Shown: piece after piece, positions 56,532 to 64,000 of the stretch
Layout of the letters: every line of letters starts with the position of its first letter
How positions within the stretch are numbered: the stretch's first letter is position 1
DNA from: Laburnicola sp. R22_1
Lineage: Eukaryota; Ascomycota; Dothideomycetes; Pleosporales; Didymosphaeriaceae
Length of the DNA stretch: 64,000 nucleotides
Direction of reading: 5' to 3'
Assembly (NCBI GenBank): GCA_014281115.1
Contig: JACONQ010000003.1
Location: forward strand, 1,674,001 to 1,738,000
The notes under the pieces: model-generated
Told to the model about the DNA's origin: nothing
What the model saw: only the letters and a program-made list of their open reading frames with translations
The model's database searches: none
Translations under genes and position numbers: made by a program

Positions 56532-57266
56532 GTATAACTAAGTTATATATTATCTCTTAACTAGTAGACTATTAGAAAGCTGTAGTAGACCTACGCGGAG
56601 TTCTAACCACAGAAGTAGTATAGGTAATAGAACGCTTAACTATAGTTTAGTTATTATATTTGTAATCTAGTAATAGTATAACTATAGTTTACTATATATA
56701 TAGTATATAAAGTCTATTTACTTTTGTAATATTAGCGACGTCTAGTACACTAAATCTTTAATTTTAATATATAACTACTACTACTATCTTTTAAATCTAG
56801 CTTTTTATCTATTATATTTAGCGATATAATAATATTCTAGTAGCCTAACTATACTACTTCTTCTATATAGAGCAGCATAGCTATAGTAGAGTTTTAAAAG
56901 TATATAGAGGATTAGCTAGACAAAGTTAAGAATAATTTTTAGAGATTTAGCAATCTTATATAGTAAGTAGAATTGTTAAAAGGGCCTCTTAATCTTAATA
57001 TCTTTAATAATACCTAGGCCTAGCTATTTAGACCCTATTAGCTAGTCTTATAACTCTAGATTCTAAAGTGCAAAGTACTTCTTTAGTACCTAGATAGAGG
57101 GTTAGGTTAGGTGTTTATACTATAATAATAGGATAAAGTAAAGATGTTACTAAAGAAGCTTAAAAATAAGAACTAGCAAAGTAAAGGCATAGGGCAGCTA
57201 CTAGATAATAAGTAGTAGTTTTTTAGGAATTATAAAAGTTTAAAAGTGTAGTTATAGCGCGCTAGA
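56532..57266. other. AT-rich spacer
   Basis: No recognised feature. A short TTAGGTTAGG motif occurs near 57110. Confidence 0.4.
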
Positions 57267-57880
57267 GAGGCGTATCGTAGTAGATACGGGCGTAAGGTTG
57301 TCTAAGTATAGCAGAAGTCTAGATGGTAAATCTACGCTATGGTGAGGGACCATAAGCGAGGATTTTAGTCTAGAAATAAGCGAAAACTTAGACTCCTTAG
57401 CAAGTTCGAATCTCGCCCTCTCTCCCTCTAGTTTTTAAATACCAAAAAACCAATCTTTGTGAATAAGAAGAAAGTAGCCTAAATAAGCTAGTATCTCTAT
57501 TAATTAAGAAATTTCTAACTATTTAAGCTAGTCTTAACTAAGTTACTAGATTAAACTTATAGGATAGGAAAGCTATTAGCAAGTACCTCTAATAATTAAG
57601 AAATCTTTAACTAGTTACTAGTCTTAATAAGTTATTAAGATTTAAACTCATAGGACGAGAAAGTTAATTAAGACATATTACTATCTTCTAATTTAGAAAA
57701 AACTTTGTTAGAAATTTCAATTCACGCTTTAGACAAATAATAGGCCACTAGTGTTAGTTTTCCCTTAACCTCCTTTAAAGGGCTTTTTTTACTAGGGGAA
57801 AGTGCCCCTTATTTACCTCTACGATTTGCCTATGGCTGTATTTACTTTATAGAAAGTTTAGAAGCAATAGAAATATTAAT
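57267..57880 (+). repeat. SINE-like repeat, copy 3
   Basis: Here the B-box-like stretch is best preserved (GCAAGTTCGAATCTCGCC near 57399-57416). Confidence 0.72.
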
Positions 57881-59256
57881 AATAGCGCAAGAAGCTTATA
57901 AATATAGTAGCAATTATTTAGGGTGCTATTAAGGCGGGGGACTATAACTAAGTAATAAGAGTAAGGGTAAGTAGTAGCGGCGAGAGCATAGGGGAGATAG
58001 GCGGCGGTAAGGTCCTAGGGGGGCAGAATATAGCTCGCTAGTTATAAGGAGAGATCTACTATAGAAGAGAGTTAATAAAATAGTTAGGTTAGTTGCTATT
58101 ATAATTGTTATTATTATTATTATAGTAAAAAACATTGTTAAAGAAATTATTAATTATGTAATATAGTGGTTAGTTAAATAGCCAGCCTAGGATTACATAA
58201 TATTACGGATTAACCCTAGGAAGAATTAAACATACTATATATTTAACTTAAAAAGCTATATATTAGTTCTTAAAAGATTTAGTAAAAGCGCTATTAAGTA
58301 GTCTAGAGTGTATATAAAAGTAATTAATACTAGCTATATAATTATATATAAATTAGAATTTAAAATATAAGCTTAATAAACAAATATAAGAGAGTTTAGA
58401 GTCTAGATAGTATCTTTCCTTTTTTATAATAAAGAGTAAATAAATAAGTATACTCTAGATTAGTGTGTTAAAAATAAACTAAAATCTTAAAAGGGCCTTA
58501 AACAAGCTAGATAGCTATCTACGCACTCTTAATAATAGCAACTAAGATTTCTTACTTTATAAGCGCTTACATAATATTAACTAGCTTCTTTAAAAACTAA
58601 AGTTAATTAGTTAGAATAAGTAATATAGCGTATTAGTCTATAAGGCTATCTCTTTTTTCTTACCTTAAAGCGACCTAATAGTCCTATTATAGTAAGCATA
58701 ATAGGGCTAATAAAATAGAGTTAAAATACACCTTTAAGGCTAGGTATAGGTTATATAGGCTAGTTATATTAGCTATAATTTATTTTTTAAGTAGGCGTAA
58801 ACTAGCTCGGTAAGCAATATAGCTAGATTTGTTCTAGCCTGTTATTAATTTAGTATAGCTAACCTACCTTAACATTACTCTAGTTTAATTATAAACTGTA
58901 GCTAGCATACTTTAGCTAGCCTACCCTATATTAAATATTAATTCTATACTATCCTAGGCTAATTTTACACCTTAGTTAGTTATACACTATAAGTCTTACA
59001 CTAGGTTAGGTTAATTTACCTAGTTCTAAGTTAATATACTAACCTAGTTCTAGATTAATTATCTTATACTAGGTTGTTCTTATATAAGCGCACTTAAAGA
59101 ACTAACTATAGTAATAATTATTTAACTATATATAATATCTTAATTACTGCACGCTTAGATATATATAACTATAACCTTATCTTCTTACTACCTTTTACTA
59201 CCTCCTTAAGTATAGCTAAATATAACACTCTTCTAGTCTATAAAACTTAACTACTA
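57881..59256. other. AT-rich spacer with a GC-richer patch
   Basis: About 57930-58070 is richer in G and contains GGCGGCGGTAAGGTCC and a GGGGGG run. It encodes only a low-complexity frame on the minus strand. The rest is unrecognised. Confidence 0.4.
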
Positions 59257-62177
59257 CAGTGGGGTGCAATGAAAAAAAAGTTACTTAAAAGGTTATCTTT
59301 TCTAAAGTCTTATAGCTTCCTTATTAGGTTAGCTAAAAATATAACAAATATATTATTATAAAGAGAAGGTTTAGGGAATTATACCTAGGCGATTAGTAAG
59401 TGCTTAGTCAGTCTAGGGTAGAAGTAATGTAGGGGTAAAATAGATGTAAAAAAACTCTAACTTTAGAAGAGTATAACTTTTTATCTAAGATACAGAATTA
59501 GCTAATACTTATATATAGTATAATATATCTCTTTCCTAATCTCTCTATATATTCTTAGTATAGATTTACTCCTATTATTTTTAATTATCTAAGATTTAAG
59601 GAATTTTAGTAATCTATTAAGAAACTAGTAATTAAGTAACATTTATTATAATAAATAGTATATTTTAGCTTATTTATAGGCACTAGATTATATATATATA
59701 TTATTATTCCATTAAACTATTTAATATAGATGCACTAAAATTAATATTTAAAAGTCTATACTATTAGGATTACTAATACTTATTACTAATATAATATTAT
59801 AGGATTACTCTAATTATATAATACAGTATATATATATATATATATATTAAACTATATTTATATATATAGTATAGCTTATATATATATATTAAACTATATT
59901 TATATATATAGTATGGCTTATATAATTAAGTAAATAAATTTTACTTTTCTTTAATTAGTGTAAAGCGTCTTTTACTTTATAGATTATAGATTAATATTAC
60001 TAATACTATTATTATAGGTTACGAGTACTCTATATATTATATATATATAGTATCTATAAAACTATATATAAAAAGACCTCTAGAAAAAGACTAAGTCTAC
60101 TAGTATAAAAGGTCTACATTTTTGAACTTAAATATATTCTTTATTATAAGGCCTATTATAATAAGAGAAATTTAGTTCAGACTAAGATATTAAGGCCTAT
60201 AAAGTTATAGTTGTAGTTTATACTTATTTAGCTATTAGTGAATATAATTTAGAAGTAAAATAGAGATAAGAAAAACCTCTAACCTTAGAGTAATATAACT
60301 TTTTAATTAATCAATAGAAATAGTTATTATCTTAGTATAGTATAGATTTAAGTCCATGAAATAGTCCTATGGTTTTATATTATAGGGTTACTATCTATAT
60401 TAGTTAGTATTTATTAGTTTAGTAATAATATTAAATATTAATAAAATAGTAATAAAGTAATATATAATCTATTACTAATACTTAGTATAATACCCTTTAG
60501 CCTCTATAATAGCGTCATAACGCCCAGGTAAAGACAATATACAATTATCTATATCCTTTTGGGGAATTAAAGCTCACTCCTCTAGTATAGCCTTTTTAAA
60601 AGCCTCAATACTAGCCTCACTTTTACCTACCCCTAAAGTAGTATTATATCTCTTATTTAGTCTATATTTTAATAGACTCCAGAAGTTTTCAATAGGGACA
60701 AGATCGGGACTATAGGGGGGGTGGTGAAAGAGATTAATTTTCTCTCTTTCAAAGAAATCCAAAACTAATTTAGTTTTATGGATTTTGGCGTCATCTTGTT
60801 AAAATTGCCACCCTAGACTAGTATTAATATATAAAACCTTATAAATCATTTAAAATATAATATATAGTAATATATATTATATTAGAAATTAAAAAGAGAT
60901 AAAAAGTGTATATAAGGACTTACCCCGTTTAACTATAGGTTTAACTATAGGTATAAGGATTTTATTTAAATAATCCTTGTTAGTAAAGCTAGTAGACTGA
61001 TTAGGAGTTTTAATAAACTCTAATCTAGATCTACCGCCTATCCAAATTGCTCCCCAGATTTAAATAGTAATATCGCGTACTATTATTAAATTAGTATAAT
61101 AGTTATTAAAAAAATAAAATTATAAAACGATAGAGAAAAAGACGAAGATATTCCTGAGTTAGGTAGAATTTTAAAATACTTACTAGATTTCTTAGTAGAA
61201 ACTAGTCTTTCCTAACTTTACTATTTTCTTTCTTTCCATAGTATTCACCCCTACTACCATGCCCCCTTTGTATTGCTAACTTATCAGAAAATATAACTTT
61301 AGAAAAGTCTATATTTTTTATATTTTAACTCTTTCTTTAGCAAACAATAATCTATTGCTAGCTTTTTTTTATTTAATAAAGGCTTTTTAGTAGCCTTATT
61401 AAAAGAATAATACTCCTCTTTTAAGAAGTACTGTAAAGTGCTTTTAGCTACTCCTAGATTATTTTCTAATAATAATCTTTTATTTTCTTTCTTAGGGCTT
61501 TTAATTAAATTCCTATTAATAACTCTTTTAGCCCTAGAGGTTATATTAGAAACTCTCCCTTTACTAACTCTTTCTATATTATAATTCTCCTTTTCCTTCT
61601 CTTTAATACGATAAATAGTATTCTTTATACTTTTTATGGGTTTATTTAAAGTAGTAGCAATAGTAGAATTAGGCGTTTTCGCCTTTAAAAAAACGTTAGA
61701 TTCGAGTATGGTGAATTTTAGAGCCATTTTAAGGATTTAAGAGAGAAGAATTTAAATCTAGAAAGATATTATTATAAACTAAAAGCTTACTAAGAAATTA
61801 TATAATTAGTGCTTATATAAGCATATTCTAAATTTTTATACCTAAAATATAAAAAAGCTAGAGAGAAGACTTCGCTTAAATATTTACTTATATAATCCAC
61901 CCTAAATCTAGGAAGGATAGTTAAACTTTAAAATAAAATTAAATATTAATTAAAAAGTTATAGAGCTCTAAATATAGAGTCAAAAAAAGCTTTAGGTTTA
62001 AGATTATATATGCCAAGACCTATGCTTAGTTAGCTAATAATCTATTCATAGTTAAAGCCTCCTAAACCTTCTCTTTAAAATAAGTAATTTAGTATATTTT
62101 TAGATAATTTATTAAATAAGTTATAAGACTTTTTAAAAGGTAACTTTCTAAGTAACTTTTTTTATTGCACCCCATTG
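59257..62177 (-). mobile_element. Element 5: Tc1-like (DD34E) DNA transposon
   Basis: Inverted ends begin CA(G/A)TGGGGTGCAAT with an A-tract and GTTACTTA (59257 onward, and the reverse complement ending at 62177). They are flanked by TA at 59255-59256 and 62178-62179. At 2.9 kb it is long for this group. The non-coding left arm (59.3-60.4 kb) includes AT microsatellites and may hold nested DNA. Confidence 0.85.
60475..61727 (-). pseudogene. Tc1-like transposase, lightly decayed
   Basis: From the ATG at 61727 the frame runs through a helix-turn-helix N-terminal half (MALKFTILESNVFLKAKTPN.., then KSTLQYFLKEEYYSF). The catalytic core reads VIFSDKLAIQRG (first Asp), IWGAIWIGGRSRLEF, QDDAKIH (second Asp) and PYSPDLVPIENFWSLLKYRL with the final Glu. 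The spacing from the second Asp to the Glu is 34 residues, the DD34E pattern. The end near 60475 reads LPGRYDAIIEAKGYYTKY. Only a few stops break it (for example CAA to TAA before QDD, and TGG to TGA after KAILEE), with at least one frame change in the middle. It has the longest open stretches of the AT-rich half, which suggests a younger insertion. Confidence 0.83.
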
Positions 62178-64000
62178 TAAATACTAACGTATATAAGGAG
62201 AAAACTACACCTAATAAATAGACTAAAGTATAGGCAGAGCGATTTTGCAATATAGAATATATATAAGGTAGAGTAACCTATTAGTAATTAAATCCTTTTA
62301 ACTTTTATAGAATAATACTATATATATAAAGTATGTGTAGTAGGTAACTAAGGTAGATGCTAATAGAAACGTTATAGTTACCTAGTATATAAAATAATAG
62401 AACTAGTGGATTATAAAGGCGAACTAGTTTAGAATAATAGTATTAATACTAATAAGTCTTACTTAGAGCTATTCCCTTTACTAAATTAGAAGCCTATACG
62501 TACTAACTAGTATAATATAGGGTGTATACGTATATAGCTAATAAATAGCTGGCTTAAGCTCTAGATAGACTAATAGGCTACTACTATATCTTTTAATTAA
62601 CTGCCACTAGTGTAACTATATATTTTTTAGTATCTTTACACTCTAAAAATTAGTAGCTTTAGGTATTTAAAAATAGTAAGCAACAAGTTTCTCTCTTTAC
62701 AGTTATATTAACCTACCTAATTAAAATGCTTAGCAATAACTATTTCTAGATTTAATACTATAAATTCTGCGTGCTTATTACTAAAACTCTACTACGCTAC
62801 CTTTATATTAGCATCTTTATTTTTGCGTATATTATTCTCTATTATTTAGTTTTTACCTTGTGCTAGCTAGAAAGAAATTAGCTAAAAGTTTAATATAATT
62901 TATCTTATACAATTTATTATAATACAAGGAGATTAAGGAAGCTATTAGATTGGATTAAGGTACTAGACTTTAATAATAGATTATTGCTTTTTTTGTTATT
63001 ATCTTTTTACGGCTTTTTTAATTACTAAGCAGAGGGCTCTGCTTTTTTTGTTATGTTATTTGAGATGAAAGTCTTTATCGTCCTACCTCTAGGTAGATAA
63101 AATAACGCCACACATAGATTATTATTGCGTATTACTTATCTACTATTACTATTCTTATATAATAAAGTATTATAGAAGGTAGGAACATATACTAAGATAT
63201 AGGCAAAGTAGTAAAAAGTCCTTTTAGACACATCCTATCTAATTAGATATTAGCACATTTAACTAGTTAAATATCTAAGTAGGTTTACTACCTAGCCTAG
63301 TAAAAGGGAAAAATAATAGTAGTATATTAGACTACCTATATATTCTGTGCGTAAGACCTACTAATAAGTAAGTAGCTTAAAATACTAAGATTGACTATAC
63401 TTATATATAGGCGCCTATAGCTAACCCCTTATATATATGCGCACAGAGACTGCCTAGTTTATTAAGATATATTGTATCTTTACTATAGGACTATTACTAA
63501 CGCTAAGTAGCTAGCCGTAATAAGTCCTCTAATATATCTAAGATAATAGACTAAGGAAATAGAAAAAATTGTTCAAAAAGAACGTGCTAGATTATAGGAA
63601 ATAATCGCATTAATTCTCCTTAACCCTAACTAAGCATCCTAATATAATATTTCTAAGAAAAAAATTATATAATAAATACAAGAGTTCTAGGCTATAAGTG
63701 TATTTATACTATAAAAGTAGACTGCTAACGAAAATAAGCAAGAAATTACGGACTTATATAGTATTGTTCTAGACCTAGGAGCAGTTTAATTTAGACTAGA
63801 ATTTTCCAATCTAATTATTATTCTTAATACTAGCTATAATACTAAAGCTGCACTTAATAAAAAACTAATTCTAATAAACAATCCTATTATACGTATTTGC
63901 AAAGATACTATATATATATAAGTTATAAAAGGTTGCCTAATAATTATAGTGTTTATGTTTTAAAACTAACCTATATATCTATATATATATACAGCATAAT
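62178..64000. other. AT-rich right edge with family A copy 7
   Basis: Family A repeat in minus orientation at 63001-63116, with AAGCAGAGGGCTCTGCTT forming a near-perfect hairpin. The remainder is unrecognised, stop-dense DNA. Confidence 0.5.
63001..63116 (-). repeat. Family A repeat, copy 7 (best hairpin)
   Basis: AAGCAGAG and CTCTGCTT face each other across a GG, and TTATGTTATTTGAGATGAAA retains two TpG sites lost in other copies, so this is the least mutated copy. Confidence 0.78.

Larger units (their letters stand above)
29756..64000. other. AT-rich, RIP-degraded repeat block
   Basis: From element 2 to the right edge the sequence is dominated by A and T and is extremely rich in TA and TAG/CTA. 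CpA and TpG are depleted. Apart from the Tc1-like element, no open frame is longer than about 100 codons. Paired repeat copies differ mainly by C-to-T or G-to-A. This matches the AT-isochore compartments known in several dothideomycetes. Patches with more GC stay visible at about 50.24-50.37 kb, 52.6-54.4 kb and 57.9-58.1 kb. Confidence 0.9.

Noticed and set aside
57929..58135. 68-aa minus-strand hydrophobic frame
   Set aside because: Ile/Thr-rich low-complexity translation of an AT-rich microsatellite; nothing supports a gene.

Overview
This window comes from a filamentous ascomycete, most likely a dothideomycete (Pleosporales-like). Three things point there. The genes carry short introns, mostly 46-67 bp, with GT..AG borders and CTAAC/CTGAC-type branch sites. 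The predicted products are fungal housekeeping proteins. The genome is strikingly two-speed: a GC-balanced gene-dense half (1 to about 29.75 kb) abuts an AT-rich half (about 29.75-64 kb) made of repeats decayed by C-to-T and G-to-A transitions, the hallmark of repeat-induced point mutation (RIP). All assignments rest on reading the sequence and on recalled family features; no database search was run.

Gene-rich half, left to right: the C-terminal part of an Ars2/SERRATE-like RNA-processing protein (+, runs off the left edge); a PX plus PX-associated lipid-binding protein of the yeast YPR097W type (+); a CoA-diphosphatase-type Nudix hydrolase (-); translation initiation factor eIF4A (-); an F-box plus JmjC protein (+); sorting nexin Snx4/Atg24 (-); mitochondrial adenylate kinase (-); a LETM1/Mdm38 inner-membrane protein (+); ribosome-biogenesis factor Nop14 (-); a small one-TM protein (+); a Mex67-like mRNA exporter that lacks the NTF2-like domain (-); the DENR-like factor Tma22 (+); and the ER mannosyltransferase Alg12 (-). 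The genes are independent housekeeping loci, not a metabolic cluster, and several pairs are divergent or convergent with only a few hundred bp between them. Spacers hold minisatellites, an inverted-repeat element, degenerate tandem repeats and one barely mutated copy (near 6.3 kb) of a repeat that is heavily mutated in the AT-rich half.

The boundary is made of two abutting pogo/Fot1-type DNA transposons. Element 1 (27962-29753) has 97-bp terminal inverted repeats, starts 108 bp upstream of the alg12 start codon, and has one continuous transposase frame broken only by in-frame stops. Element 2 (29756-31891, opposite orientation) shares its TA target dinucleotide and opens the AT-rich block. 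Beyond it lie two more pogo-like elements with zinc-knuckle-type tails (32043-33900 and 52577-54429), a Tc1-like DD34E element (59257-62177), an hAT remnant (about 44.9-46.3 kb), a decayed protein-kinase gene (about 48.0-48.8 kb), three copies of a ~620-bp SINE-like repeat with a Pol III B-box motif, seven copies of a ~115-bp hairpin-bearing repeat, a 205-bp direct-repeat pair, and several minisatellites including a 28-unit 13-bp array. No intact protein gene was found in this half.

The items most worth pursuing are the Mex67-like protein without an NTF2 domain, a ~130-bp GC-rich island at 50238-50370 that folds on paper into a chain of hairpins inside otherwise RIP-degraded DNA, the relic kinase gene, and the un-RIPed reference copy of a repeat family near 6.3 kb.
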